A stretch of 64,000 nt of DNA, from assembly GCF_001439915.1 (NCBI RefSeq), contig NZ_LMBW01000007.1, positions 78,706 through 142,705 of the forward strand, written 5' to 3'. Under the pieces are notes generated by a model that worked only from the letters and a program-made list of their open reading frames with translations, did no database searches and was not told the DNA's origin. Both the position numbers and the translations under genes were made by a program. The DNA is from Fredinandcohnia humi (GTDB taxonomy: Bacteria; Bacillota; Bacilli; Bacillales; Bacillaceae_L). Below, piece by piece: positions 41,701 to 51,448 of the stretch; the stretch's first letter is position 1; each line of letters starts with the position of its first letter.

Positions 41701-42700
41701 TCAGGATTTCACCCTCTTTCGGAGCAAAAGACTCTTCTTCAGGAAAACCAAGATTATATGTGTCTATATCAACAACAAACTTCGGCCGCCGCTTTGATTC
41801 CTTATAGATTTTTCCGATATATTCCCCGATAAAACCCAAAGCAATCAACTGGAGCCCACCAATTAACCAAATCGACGCAATTAGTGATGTCCATCCTGTC
41901 TGGGTTTGTCCACTAAATTTTAAATAAAAAAAGTATCCTCCGAATAGAAGGCTGACAAAAAAGGAGAGAAACCCGATCAAGGAAATGAAGCGAATCGGTG
42001 TAACACTAAAGGATGTAACGCCATCAAGGGCAAACGAAAGCATTTTCCGTAAGGGGTATTTTGTTTCTCCCGCCAATCGTTCCTTTCTATCGTAAAAAAC
42101 AGACGTTGACTGAAAGCCAACAAGAGGTACAACCCCGCGTAAAAAAAGATTGCTCTCATTAAATTGTTCAAGTGCTTCAACTGCTCGTCTGCTCATTAAG
42201 CGGAAATCAGCATGATTATAAACTAAGTTCACACCCATAAATTGCATCAATTTATAAAAGCTTTGTGCTGTATGTTTTTTGAAAAAGGTATCTGTCTTGC
42301 GCTCTTTGCGGACACCATATACGACGTCAAACCCTTTCGAATAACTGTTCATAAATTCGCGAATGACCGTTATATCATCCTGCAAATCGGCGTCAATTGA
42401 AACAAGGCAATCAGAATGCCGTTTTGCAGCAAATAGTCCAGCCAGTAAAGCATTTTGGTGCCCTACATTTCGAGCAAGCTTTAGCCCTTTAATCTTAGTG
42501 TCCTCCAGTCCTTTTTTATAAATAATGGACCAGGTCTGATCCTTGCTGCCATCATCGACAAATAGGAGTTTGCTTTTTTCTGAAATGAGATTGTCCGTAT
42601 TAAGCTCATCCAAAAGGGCACAAAGCTGCTTCATCGTTTCCGGAAGAACTTCTTCTTCATTGTAGCAAGGGACGACGATGGTAAGTAATGGTGCATTCAT
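41669..42700 (-). CDS. Family 2 glycosyltransferase (GtrB/polyprenyl-phosphate type)
   Basis: A 343-residue membrane glycosyltransferase. The GT2 domain (1-230) has VPCYNEEEVLPETMKQL at the N-terminus, the DDGSKD motif near residue 50 and DADLQDDI near 102. Two helices follow (about 237-262 and 276-296). This layout is that of GtrB, which moves a sugar from UDP-sugar to undecaprenyl phosphate. GGGGGGA precedes the ATG. It is co-transcribed with the GtrA gene. The 51-53 bp repeat array lies just upstream, between it and the DUF6044 gene. Confidence 0.92.
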   Translation of the reverse strand: MNAPLLTIVVPCYNEEEVLPETMKQLCALLDELNTDNLISEKSKLLFVDDGSKDQTWSIIYKKGLEDTKIKGLKLARNVGHQNALLAGLFAAKRHSDCLVSIDADLQDDITVIREFMNSYSKGFDVVYGVRKERKTDTFFKKHTAQSFYKLMQFMGVNLVYNHADFRLMSRRAVEALEQFNESNLFLRGVVPLVGFQSTSVFYDRKERLAGETKYPLRKMLSFALDGVTSFSVTPIRFISLIGFLSFFVSLLFGGYFFYLKFSGQTQTGWTSLIASIWLIGGLQLIALGFIGEYIGKIYKESKRRPKFVVDIDTYNLGFPEEESFAPKEGEILIDYNPLSETN

Positions 42701-42780
42701 GTTGAATCCCCCCAGACGTATTTTTTAATGAAATTAACGTAAAAACAAGTAAAGGAATTAGATTTGGACACAAGTCTTAT

Positions 42781-43311
42781 TTTTTAGCTCGTTGGGTCCG
42801 AAAGAGTCCCTGATTCAGACAAACCGCATACTTTTTAGCCTGTTGAGTCTGAAATAGGCCTTGATTCGGACAGACCGCATTCGTTTTTAGCTTGTTGAGT
42901 CCGAAAGAGCCTTTGATTCGGACAGAGTGCATACTTTTTTAGCTTGTTGAGTCCGAAAAAGTCCTTGATTCGGCCAGAGTGCATAGTTTTTTAGCCTGTT
43001 GGGTCCGAAAGAGCCCTCGATTCGGACGGAGTGCATAGTTTTTTAGCCTGTTGAGTCCGAAAAAGTCCTTGATTCGGACAGAGTGCAAACTTTTTTAGCC
43101 TGTTGGGTCCGAAAGAGCCCTCGATTCGGACGGAGTGCGTAGTTTTTTAGCCTGTTTGAGTCCGAAAGAGCCCTTGATTCGGACGGAGTGCATAGTTTTT
43201 TAGCTTGTTGAGTCCGAAAAAGTCCTTGATTCGGACAGACCGCTTTCATTTTTCGCCTATAGAGTCCAAAAGAGCCCTTGATTCGGACATAAACCCATAT
43301 GTTTTACGCTG
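42781..43311. repeat. Tandem array, ten units of 51-53 bp, each with a hairpin
   Basis: The GTCCGAA start of each unit lies at 42796, 42847 (one base changed), 42899, 42951, 43003, 43055, 43107, 43160, 43212 and 43264. Typical parts are TTTTTAGCCTGTTGAGTCCG, AAAGAGCCCTTGATTCGGAC and AGAGTGCATAG. GTCCGAA and TTCGGAC form a hairpin in each. The array fills almost the whole 42701-43365 gap. An incomplete eleventh trace follows. Confidence 0.95.
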
Positions 43312-43365
43312 GAGTGTCCCAAAAAAACTTGCCCATGACGCGAACCTTAGCTTTTCAACTCTCGC

Positions 43366-45066
43366 TCACATTTCATGCATAATCGAAACCCGGTATACAT
43401 AAATCTTCCATGCTGATTCTGGTGAATCGAAGGTTTCCTCAAGTACGAGATCCTTTTTCCCTGCATTTTTGATGGGCAAGGACGAAAAAATATACCTTCC
43501 TCCCATTTTGTAAAATGCTTCCATATTCAGTTCCATTTTCTTAATTTCTTTTTTTGAGGTCTTTTTGAACATATAATGCTTGCCAAGTTCGTCTAAAAAG
43601 ATATAGCACCGGCCACCCCATTCATCGAAGTATTCGCGTAATTCTTGATCCTTATCTAATTCTTTCGCGATGATTTCACGAAACTGATACTTATAGGAAA
43701 GGGGATAATAATTATTATATGTGTCGAGAGTGTAAAATCCGTTAAATTGAGCGATGGCAGGATGGAGGCCGATACTGGCAACACGGTATGCCTCTTGTGG
43801 CATTCCGATATAGGTTTTGATATTCTCGAATTGTTTCTCTGCAAAAAACTGCTGAAAAGAAGGCTTCTTTTTATAGACGAATTCCTCATTAAAACTGGCC
43901 ACAATCACTAATTGTGCAGCTAGGAATACGATACTTGCTTGCTTCCAGCCAGTTCTGTACTCCCACAAGATTTTTAACGAAAGGGCAAATAAAACGTATA
44001 TAACCATTGGCCTCAGAAAATGGTATCTTGCAAAATTAAAGGTATCTAGAAAATGAAACCGTTCCGTTAAAGGAACCCAGCCTTTATAAAACCAAAATGC
44101 ATACCAGATCGACAAAGTCGCATTAAGGATATGTAAGAAAATAAAAACCCTCTCCTGTTTCCATTGCTTTTTTATCAGCACAATATTCAAGGCAAGTAAG
44201 GTAACAGGCAAAATAATCATGCCATGAACACTCATTACATGGGTATGGCCTAGAACATAATTTTTTAAGGAAAGTTGTAAGGCATCAAGGAATGATAATC
44301 GTGCATGAAAATATTCATCGCGACTGTTTGGTTCGTCCATAAAAAGAAACGAGTATACAAGTCGGTATTCAACCACCATAAAAATCAATGTAAAATAAAT
44401 AAGTGCCCATAAAAAGCGAAGGTTCCATCCCTTACCGCGAAAAAAATCGACAATCCACAAGATCCCCATTGCGCTTACAAAAAAGAAAAAACCAAGGACG
44501 ATGCTCGCATAGAGCGGGAGTAAGGTCAGTGTTAACCAATTCACCCATGACCTCTCACCTGTACGGATATTGAGCAGTGCCCAAAGTGCAAGCGGCATCC
44601 CAAGTGTACTCAGCATTCCCGACGGCCAAAAAGGTGTCAGAGCAAAAGCTAATGAAACCCCAACCCGAATCCACGACCATTCATTACGGGTAAGAAAATG
44701 TTTTTTTAATAACAAATACATCCCAAGAAATGCGAAAATCCTTGTGATAAATTGGCTTAAACCATAGGCAACCATCGGTGAAAAAAAGACATGTAACCAA
44801 ACAATTCCGCTAAATTCGGTACCAAATGCACCTCTTTGAAGCTTGCCATTGATAATTTGGGGGATGGTCGAATCAACTGGTCCAAGCATTTGATTGCTCC
44901 CGGCAAGAACTTTGTACCAGGCAAGATTTGAATCTAAATTGTCATGAACTCGTATATGAGCATTTTCTCCAAGAATAAAATACGGAGATATAAAAATGAC
45001 AATGAGTAAAATTGCTGCGATGATAAGACGATACTCACTTCGTTGTAGAGTTCCAGTTTTAGACAA
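43366..45066 (-). CDS. DUF6044 polytopic membrane protein
   Basis: A 566-residue protein with about 12 helices. The first external loop has NAHIRVHDNLDSNLAWYKVLA, with acidic residues like the catalytic loop of GT-C glycosyltransferases, and the C-terminal part (about 405-566) is soluble. The start TTG 45066 has GGAGGAAGG just upstream; the longer ATG at 45096 lacks such a site. It may be a lipid-linked sugar transferase working with the GtrA/GtrB pair on the other side of the repeat array. This is inferred from topology and proximity. Confidence 0.8.
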   Translation of the reverse strand: MSKTGTLQRSEYRLIIAAILLIVIFISPYFILGENAHIRVHDNLDSNLAWYKVLAGSNQMLGPVDSTIPQIINGKLQRGAFGTEFSGIVWLHVFFSPMVAYGLSQFITRIFAFLGMYLLLKKHFLTRNEWSWIRVGVSLAFALTPFWPSGMLSTLGMPLALWALLNIRTGERSWVNWLTLTLLPLYASIVLGFFFFVSAMGILWIVDFFRGKGWNLRFLWALIYFTLIFMVVEYRLVYSFLFMDEPNSRDEYFHARLSFLDALQLSLKNYVLGHTHVMSVHGMIILPVTLLALNIVLIKKQWKQERVFIFLHILNATLSIWYAFWFYKGWVPLTERFHFLDTFNFARYHFLRPMVIYVLFALSLKILWEYRTGWKQASIVFLAAQLVIVASFNEEFVYKKKPSFQQFFAEKQFENIKTYIGMPQEAYRVASIGLHPAIAQFNGFYTLDTYNNYYPLSYKYQFREIIAKELDKDQELREYFDEWGGRCYIFLDELGKHYMFKKTSKKEIKKMELNMEAFYKMGGRYIFSSLPIKNAGKKDLVLEETFDSPESAWKIYVYRVSIMHEM

Positions 45067-45152
45067 TTTCCTTCCTCCAGTAACGAAAACTTCCATTTGC
45101 CAAGTTCATTTTTTATCCTTTCCATAATCAAATGGAATATGAATTTGAAAAA

Positions 45153-45180
45153 GAAAAAAAGTGGGGACTACCCACTTTTT
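45153..45180 (-). terminator. Terminator of the subtilase gene
   Basis: On the minus strand AAAAAGTGGG pairs with CCCACTTTTT around a TAGTC-type loop, followed by T. Confidence 0.85.
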
Positions 45181-46552
45181 ACTTCGTTTTGACGCCTTGT
45201 TTTGCTTGACCAAGCGCTTGGACAATATCAATGAGTCCCTCACCAAAATAGATATCCTTCCCTGCTTGTCCAAGGTCCAAGCTGGTCCCTTTAATAATCT
45301 CGATAATTTCCTTATTTGAAAGGTTGGGGTTAATCGAACGCATTAAACCCGCAAGAGCTGCTACATGTGGGGCTGCCATTGATGTCCCAGATAATGCAGC
45401 ATATTGTTCATCAATGTAGGTACTTGGTATTGTCACACCCGGTGCAGCTACATCGATATAATCACCGTAATTCGAAAAATCTGCTTTGTCCCCGTTTAAG
45501 TCAACGGCCGCAACACTTAATACTTGCGGATATGCCGATGGGTAGCTTGGCTGGCTTGAATTATCATTTCCTGATGCCGCAACCATTACCACGTCGTGTC
45601 GGTATGCATAATCAACTGCTTGTTTTAACATCTTTGAGCCCTGATAATTACCAAGACTTAGGTTGATGACATCGGCTCCATGATCGGTTGCCCAAATAAT
45701 GCCACGGGCAATATCAAAGGTGGAGCCATATCCATCCGAGCCCATAACTTTAACCGGCATGATTGGGTTAAACCATGTGATTCCTGCTGTTCCTTCGTGA
45801 TTGTTTGTTTGCGAAGCAATAATTCCAGCAACATGGGTACCATGTCCATTGTCATCATCTGGAACATTATTGTCCTTAAGAACGTTATAGCCACCTTCAA
45901 TTCGATTAACGAGGTCGGGATGATCAAGGTCCACACCGGTATCGACAATTGCAATTTTTACCTTATCCGACCCTTGAGTAATTCCCCAACCGTTTTCTGA
46001 ATCAATCATTCGTAAATTCCATTGAAAATCATTGTAAAGCAGGTCATTCGGATGCTGTTGGTTTTGCATTAAAATATAATTCGGTTCGGCAAATTCTACA
46101 TTTTTATTTTTTTCGAAATACGAAATCATATCCGGAGTCTTCATATTGTCTGATTCAAAAATATAAGATGAATCAAGTTTTCGTAAAAGTTTTCCTTGTA
46201 TATCTTTTTCGATTTGTTTAATTTCATCTTGTGTTAGATGGTTTTTAAAATCAACAATGACCTGATGGTGATGGTAATGGCTTTTGTCTTTACCATTATG
46301 GTCAATCACATCAATTTCTTTATGGTTGTCCAATTGTTTTTGAACATTATTATATAGTTGAATCGAGTCCACATTCATAATTTGAGGAGACGTATCAATC
46401 GCTTCATTTTTTAATCGTACAGAACTGTTAGGAGAAGAATACGATTTTGGACGAGTCTTATCCTCATTATTAAAGTATGAAAAAGAAACAAATAGTGTTA
46501 GTCCAATTGTAATGGCTAACGCCACAATAGCAATTCTTTTTTTATTCCACAT
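45179..46552 (-). CDS. S8 family serine protease (subtilisin-like), membrane-anchored or exported
   Basis: A 457-residue subtilase. N-terminal membrane segment at 7-25; an I9-like propeptide region at about 92-160 (HHHQVIVDFKNHLTQDEIKQIEKDI... EFAEPNYIL). The catalytic triad is Asp204 (VDTGVD), His237 (GHGTHVAG) and Ser391 (GTSMAAPHVA), with oxyanion Asn329 (SGND). GAGGTGATC lies before ATG 46552. The start is chosen by this site over an upstream in-frame ATG (46597). It is exported or anchored and self-processed. Its substrates are unknown. Confidence 0.92.
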   Translation of the reverse strand: MWNKKRIAIVALAITIGLTLFVSFSYFNNEDKTRPKSYSSPNSSVRLKNEAIDTSPQIMNVDSIQLYNNVQKQLDNHKEIDVIDHNGKDKSHYHHHQVIVDFKNHLTQDEIKQIEKDIQGKLLRKLDSSYIFESDNMKTPDMISYFEKNKNVEFAEPNYILMQNQQHPNDLLYNDFQWNLRMIDSENGWGITQGSDKVKIAIVDTGVDLDHPDLVNRIEGGYNVLKDNNVPDDDNGHGTHVAGIIASQTNNHEGTAGITWFNPIMPVKVMGSDGYGSTFDIARGIIWATDHGADVINLSLGNYQGSKMLKQAVDYAYRHDVVMVAASGNDNSSQPSYPSAYPQVLSVAAVDLNGDKADFSNYGDYIDVAAPGVTIPSTYIDEQYAALSGTSMAAPHVAALAGLMRSINPNLSNKEIIEIIKGTSLDLGQAGKDIYFGEGLIDIVQALGQAKQGVKTK

Positions 46553-46737
46553 TAGGATCACCTCAATCACACTTTTTCTTATTATCCTGCTGAACACCCA
46601 GTTTCATGCCTCAATTTTATTCCAATAATTTCAATGTAAAATAGAAGTTCTATGCATAAATTCCATGCATTTCAAGGAATAATTAACAGGAGGGAGATGT
46701 AGAAAAAGTGAAACTGTAAAAACAAAGGGGGATAGTT

Positions 46738-48222
46738 ATGGCAAATTGGTTTAAAAAAGAACTTAAAAAACCTCGATTAACTGAGGAAATTTATCAGACC
46801 TTCCGAAAATCATCGGACTTTATTTGCCGCTTTAATAACCAAGCCATTCGCCCTTTTTGGGTTTGTTATCAGCGCAACATTATAGATTCACAAACCCTCA
46901 ATGAACAGATCCTACCTTATTTGCTTTATTCAAAAATATATTCGGTCCAAAACCTTAAAGGAGTTCTTCCAAATAAGGAGATTGTTATTACAAATAAGGT
47001 AGAAGAGATAGAAAATAAAATTTTGCAAGGTAGTATCATGATTCAATTTCACAAGCATGACGGCTATTGTGCCCTAATAGATGCAGTGAAATTTGAAAAA
47101 AGATCGGTTAGTACGCCTGAAGTGGAATTCAGTGTAAATGGTCCGAAAGAGGCATTTGTCGAATCACTCGATACCAATTTGAATTTAATTCGAAAACGAT
47201 TGCCAGTACCTGAATTACGTGTGAAAGAACTAACTGTAGGAAAATTATCAAGGACTAAGGTAGCCGTCCTTTATATAGAAGATATTGTGGAAAAAGAAAA
47301 TGTACAAACCATTTTACAACGGCTCCATGATATCGAGTTTGATTCGATTAATGATACTTCTTTTATTTCGGAAATCATTGCTGATAATACGAACTCTCCA
47401 TTTCCACAAGTGCTTGAAACGGAGCGTCCTGACCGTACTGCTTCCGTATTAGTGGAGGGAAAAGTAGTGGTGCTTTCGGAAGGGTCGCCCCAAGCGATTA
47501 TAGCACCAACAACACTTGTTGAGTTCTTTTCATCGTTTGAAGACTATTTCATGAATTGGTACATTGGGTCATTTGTTCGGATGCTACGGCTTTTTTCAGT
47601 CATCTTTTCCGTATTAATCACACCCATTTATGTAGCTGTGCTTACCTATCATCATGAATTAATTCCTCGAGATTTACTTGCAACCCTTGTAATCTCAAGA
47701 CGTGAGGTCCCATTGCCGCCGATATTAGAGGCCGTCTTTTTGGAAATAACCATTGAGTTGCTGCGTGAGGCTGGAGCAAGGCTACCCGCCAAGGTTGGTC
47801 AAACAATCGGTATCGTGGGTGGTATCGTAATTGGAACTGCTTCTGTTGAAGCCGGACTTACAAGTAATGTATTGTTGATTATGATTGCCTTAGCTGCCTT
47901 AGCTTCTTTTACAACACCTGTTTATACAATGGGTAACACCATCAGGTTAATACGGTTTCCATTTCTGCTTTTAGCCCAGCTTTGGGGACTATTAGGTATT
48001 GTGATGTGTTTCTGTTTTCTACTAACACATTTAATTCAATTAACTTCCTTAGGACGCCCCTTTTTAGAACCCATATACCCATTGCGGGTAAGGGATTTAA
48101 AGGATGCATTTGTGCGGCTACCATTTTCTGAGCTAGCAAAGCGTCCAATGTATGTTCGTCCAAAGGATACAATTCGTTTTAACCAAAAGAATGCGAAGAA
48201 GAAAAAGGATATTGACGAGTAG
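46738..48222 (+). CDS. Spore germination receptor subunit A (GerA family)
   Basis: A 494-residue GerXA protein. N-terminal hydrophilic domain (1 to about 275) with LSRTKVAVLYIEDIV and ERPDRTASVLVEGKVVVLSEGSPQAIIAPTTLVEFF near 223, then five or six helices (about 280-430). GerA subunits sit in the inner spore membrane and sense nutrients. AAAGGGGGA precedes the ATG. It is the first gene of the ABC-type ger operon. A forespore promoter is expected upstream, but only a weak TGCATA-like -35 was seen near 46660. Confidence 0.93.
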   Translation: MANWFKKELKKPRLTEEIYQTFRKSSDFICRFNNQAIRPFWVCYQRNIIDSQTLNEQILPYLLYSKIYSVQNLKGVLPNKEIVITNKVEEIENKILQGSIMIQFHKHDGYCALIDAVKFEKRSVSTPEVEFSVNGPKEAFVESLDTNLNLIRKRLPVPELRVKELTVGKLSRTKVAVLYIEDIVEKENVQTILQRLHDIEFDSINDTSFISEIIADNTNSPFPQVLETERPDRTASVLVEGKVVVLSEGSPQAIIAPTTLVEFFSSFEDYFMNWYIGSFVRMLRLFSVIFSVLITPIYVAVLTYHHELIPRDLLATLVISRREVPLPPILEAVFLEITIELLREAGARLPAKVGQTIGIVGGIVIGTASVEAGLTSNVLLIMIALAALASFTTPVYTMGNTIRLIRFPFLLLAQLWGLLGIVMCFCFLLTHLIQLTSLGRPFLEPIYPLRVRDLKDAFVRLPFSELAKRPMYVRPKDTIRFNQKNAKKKKDIDE

Positions 48223-48246
48223 CCGAAAATCCAAGGAGTTGCAACT

Positions 48247-49335
48247 ATGGAAAGGATCAAAGAATCATTTTTAGTGTCTCCTTTTTTTGTATTTTTCTTA
48301 ATTCATTCCATGCAGGTAGGAGTAGGAATACTTGGTTTCCAACGAATCATTGCAAAATCAGCAGGGCATGACAGTTGGATCGCCGTTATTCTAGCAGGAG
48401 CAGCGGTACACGTTATTGTATGGATGATGTATAAAATAGTAAATGATTCAAAAGGGGATATAATCGAAGTTCATAAAGAGGTTTTCGGGAAATGGGTTGG
48501 AGGTTTTCTTAGCCTATTATTTGTCGTTTATCTTATGGGGCTGGCAATCACTGTTTTACGTACCTATATTGAGGTTGTTCAGGTTTGGATGTTTCCAGAG
48601 TTAAATGGCTGGGTATTTGGTTTTTTTGCATTGGTACTCACGTACTATATTATTTTAGGTGGTTTTAGAACGGTTACCGGAATTAGCTTTTTTAGCGTTG
48701 TCTTACCGGTCTATATTCTTCTACTAGTTTTTTTTCCTTTAGAATTTGCACATGGACGAAACTTACTACCCATCTTAAATCATTCATTTACAGACATTGC
48801 AAAAGCAACAAAGGACATGACCCTGAGCATTATGGGTTTTGAAATGTTGTTACTCTTTTATCCTTTTATTAAAAACCCTAAAAGCTCTCAGAAATGGGCC
48901 CATCTTGGGGTCTTAGCTACGACAGTTTTATATTTAATATCGATCATTACAGCCATTATGTTCTTTAGTTCTGGTCAGCTCGATAAACATATTTGGGCAA
49001 CTTTATCGATGTTTAAAACAATTGTGATGCCTTTTGTGGAAAGGTTTGAATATATTGGAGTTGCTTCTTGGTTTTTAATCATCCTTCCAAATATCTGTAT
49101 TACAATCTGGGGTGCAAGCAGAGGTATTAAAAAGGTGTTTTCCGTTCAACAACGAAAAGCGCTACTTTTGATTTTACCAGTAGTTTGGGTGACATGTAGT
49201 TTTTTTAAGACACGCACTCAATTAGACATGCTTAACAATTATATGTCAATTTCTGGCTTTTGTTTTATTTATATATATATTCCTAGCCTTTTTGTACTCA
49301 CACTAGTCATTCGTAAAGTGAGGAAGAATAAATGA
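48247..49335 (+). CDS. Spore germination receptor subunit B (APC-type permease)
   Basis: A 362-residue integral membrane protein with ten helices, of the GerB/spore-germination APC family (FLIHSMQVGVGILGFQRIIAK near 17, LRTYIEVVQVWMFPE near 101). It forms the ligand-binding transmembrane subunit with the GerA protein. AAGGAGTT precedes the ATG. It overlaps gerC by 4 bases (ATGA). Confidence 0.93.
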   Translation: MERIKESFLVSPFFVFFLIHSMQVGVGILGFQRIIAKSAGHDSWIAVILAGAAVHVIVWMMYKIVNDSKGDIIEVHKEVFGKWVGGFLSLLFVVYLMGLAITVLRTYIEVVQVWMFPELNGWVFGFFALVLTYYIILGGFRTVTGISFFSVVLPVYILLLVFFPLEFAHGRNLLPILNHSFTDIAKATKDMTLSIMGFEMLLLFYPFIKNPKSSQKWAHLGVLATTVLYLISIITAIMFFSSGQLDKHIWATLSMFKTIVMPFVERFEYIGVASWFLIILPNICITIWGASRGIKKVFSVQQRKALLLILPVVWVTCSFFKTRTQLDMLNNYMSISGFCFIYIYIPSLFVLTLVIRKVRKNK

Positions 49336-50414
49336 AAAAGATCCTAACAGGAATTGTGTTAGCAGCCGTTTTAGTCTTAACGATTGTATATGGTAGGGTA
49401 TCCGAAGAAATCATTGATGAGGTTAATGTCGTTTCAGCTATTGGCTTTGATCGTGCTGAAGGACAAAAAATTAGAGGTACAGCTGCTATCCCTGTATTCC
49501 ATGCGGATAAAAGTATCGACAATGCTAGTTTTTCTGACGAATCAGTCTTAGCAAAAGAAATAATCAATGTTTTACAAAAACAATCGGCGGACCCATTGGT
49601 AACAGGTGGTCTACGAGTTGCTATATATGAAGATGAGTTAGCTAAGAATGGCATTTTAAGGTATATTGATGCCCTTCAACGTGATGCAAGTGTTGGGGCA
49701 AAAGTGTATTTGGGTATTGTTGAGGGTAAGACAAGGGATGTATTAGAAAAAAACTTAGGGAACAGGGGAACAGGGGAATATATTTCCACGATTTTAGAAC
49801 ATAATATCCAAAAACAAGATGTTCCAAAGTCTGATCTTCATACCTTTTTATATTTGCATTATATGGAAGGGATGGACCCCTATCTTCCCACATTAAAATT
49901 AATCGGAGAGAAGATGGAAATTACGGGCTTAGCTTTGTTTCAGAATGGAACGATGATATCGAAAATTAAAGAAGAAAATTTGTTCTTTTTTAAAGCCATG
50001 GTCGAAAATTATGGTGAGGGGTCTTATACATTACGATTAAAGGATACGGATGAGTATGCGTCCGTAAAACGAATTAAAACAAAAAGGAAAATAAAGGTGG
50101 AAAATGTGCATGGGAAACCACAGGTAAACATTACAATTAAGTTTGAGGGGATATTAAGTGAGTTTTCCGGGCAAAAAGCAACTCCAGAAGTAACCAAACA
50201 GATTATCACTCAACTCGAAAGCATCATTAAGGAAAAATCAGAAGAAATGCTAAAACATTTTCAGAAAAAAAATATTGACCCAGTAGGGATTGGGTATATG
50301 GCTAGACATTCAGTACGTGGTTTGGATTTTGAAAAATGGCAATTTGAATATCCGAATATAGAAATAGCAGTTCATGCTAAGGTAAAACTAATTGAGACGG
50401 GAATTACTGAATAA
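49332..50414 (+). CDS. Ger(x)C family germination protein without lipobox cysteine
   Basis: A 360-residue GerC-type protein: N-terminal hydrophobic signal (6-21), then VNVVSAIGFDRAEGQKIRGTAAIPVF, and the family C-terminus ending in AVHAKVKLIETG. GerC proteins are normally lipoproteins with an LxGC lipobox and Trp-Asp right after the Cys. Here the region reads LAAVLVLTIVYGRVSEE with no Cys at all. It is thus either an uncleaved anchor or a secreted form. Overlap with gerB shows operon membership. Confidence 0.88.
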   Translation: MKKILTGIVLAAVLVLTIVYGRVSEEIIDEVNVVSAIGFDRAEGQKIRGTAAIPVFHADKSIDNASFSDESVLAKEIINVLQKQSADPLVTGGLRVAIYEDELAKNGILRYIDALQRDASVGAKVYLGIVEGKTRDVLEKNLGNRGTGEYISTILEHNIQKQDVPKSDLHTFLYLHYMEGMDPYLPTLKLIGEKMEITGLALFQNGTMISKIKEENLFFFKAMVENYGEGSYTLRLKDTDEYASVKRIKTKRKIKVENVHGKPQVNITIKFEGILSEFSGQKATPEVTKQIITQLESIIKEKSEEMLKHFQKKNIDPVGIGYMARHSVRGLDFEKWQFEYPNIEIAVHAKVKLIETGITE

Positions 50415-50520
50415 AATGGTAAAGTACAATTTGCTTTTTTTTCATTCAACAAGTGTTCAATGGGGTATGATATACTTTTTTTAAGTTGAAAAAGATAAAA
50501 GTCTATTGGGAGTGTCTTAT

Positions 50521-51276
50521 TTGAAATATTTTATTATTACGGGTACATCTAGGGGATTGGGAGAATCCATCGTAAAACAAATTATGGACAAGAATCATAC
50601 CTTATTTTGTATCTCAAGGAAACAAAACAATGAATTAAAAGAAATGGCGTTTGAAAAAGGAATCAATCTATATTACTTTTCCTGCGACCTTCATAAAACA
50701 GAAGAGATTGAAAAAGTAATGGAACGCATTTTTTCTTCTATTGATTTCTCAAACGCAGAAGGAATTTACTTAGTGAACAATGCGGGAACGATTGATCCGA
50801 TTAAGCCGATTGGAAAGGCAAGTCCAAGAGAACTAACGGAAAGTATTCATGTTAATCTGTTGGCACCCATGCTCTTAAGCTCCTATTTCATTCGTCATAC
50901 GGCATCGTTTGCGACGAAAAAAGTGATTGTGAATATTTCTTCGGGTGCTGCAAACCGCGCTAGACATGGCTGGACAGCGTATTCTTCGTCTAAAGCAGGA
51001 ATTGATATGTTCACAAAATCGGTTGCCTTTGAACAGCAATCTGTAGAGAATCCGGTTTCCGTGATTTCATTTTCACCAGGTGTCATGGACACGGAAATGC
51101 AAGAGGTAATTAGAAAAACAAAGAAAGAGGATTTCTCAGATGTTGAGCAATTCATTGAATTCAATGAGAAAGGCATGCTAAGATCGCCTGACTTCGTTGC
51201 GGGTGTAATCCTGGACCTGATCTTTAATCAAGAATTAATCAATGGTCATGTATATGATGTAAAATCATTCGTATAA
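50521..51276 (+). CDS. Short-chain dehydrogenase (YueD/benzil reductase-like)
   Basis: A 251-residue SDR with the cofactor motif TGTSRGLG (8-15), NNAG near 89, and the catalytic Tyr-x3-Lys in AYSSSKAG near 161. It resembles the sepiapterin-reductase branch, which includes the Bacillus benzil reductase YueD. The TTG 50521 has GGGAGTG 6 bases upstream; an upstream TTG at 50506 has none. It has its own terminator (51283-51316). The physiological carbonyl substrate is unknown. Confidence 0.85.
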   Translation: MKYFIITGTSRGLGESIVKQIMDKNHTLFCISRKQNNELKEMAFEKGINLYYFSCDLHKTEEIEKVMERIFSSIDFSNAEGIYLVNNAGTIDPIKPIGKASPRELTESIHVNLLAPMLLSSYFIRHTASFATKKVIVNISSGAANRARHGWTAYSSSKAGIDMFTKSVAFEQQSVENPVSVISFSPGVMDTEMQEVIRKTKKEDFSDVEQFIEFNEKGMLRSPDFVAGVILDLIFNQELINGHVYDVKSFV

Positions 51277-51282
51277 GAATTG

Positions 51283-51316
51283 GAATCCCCCATCCGAGCG
51301 GATGGGGATTTTTGCT
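51283..51316 (+). terminator. Terminator after the SDR gene
   Basis: ATCCCCCATCC, loop GAGC, GGATGGGGAT then five T. Confidence 0.92.
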
Positions 51317-51381
51317 AAAGCGCAATTATTCAAAATAAAACACAATTCGTACCATCTAAAGCGCAATTAAGTAGGGGCAAT
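51316..51381. repeat. Short tandem array, 20-21 bp period (GCGCAAT type, reverse of 38731 array)
   Basis: CAAT elements begin at 51323, 51343 and 51364 (steps 20, 21). TAAAGCGCAATTA occurs in the first and third units and is the reverse complement of the core at 38731-38801. Confidence 0.75.
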
Positions 51382-51448
51382 TTTTTAAGGCATAATAGAC
51401 GATTTTAAGAGTCGGAATTATAATGGGAAGTAAGGAGGAGAGATATAG

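Noticed and set aside
43043-43249. 68-codon minus-strand ORF
   Set aside because: It is a translation of the tandem repeat and has no ribosome site.
42781-43311. CRISPR array
   Set aside because: The whole unit is repeated; there are no unique spacers and no cas genes.
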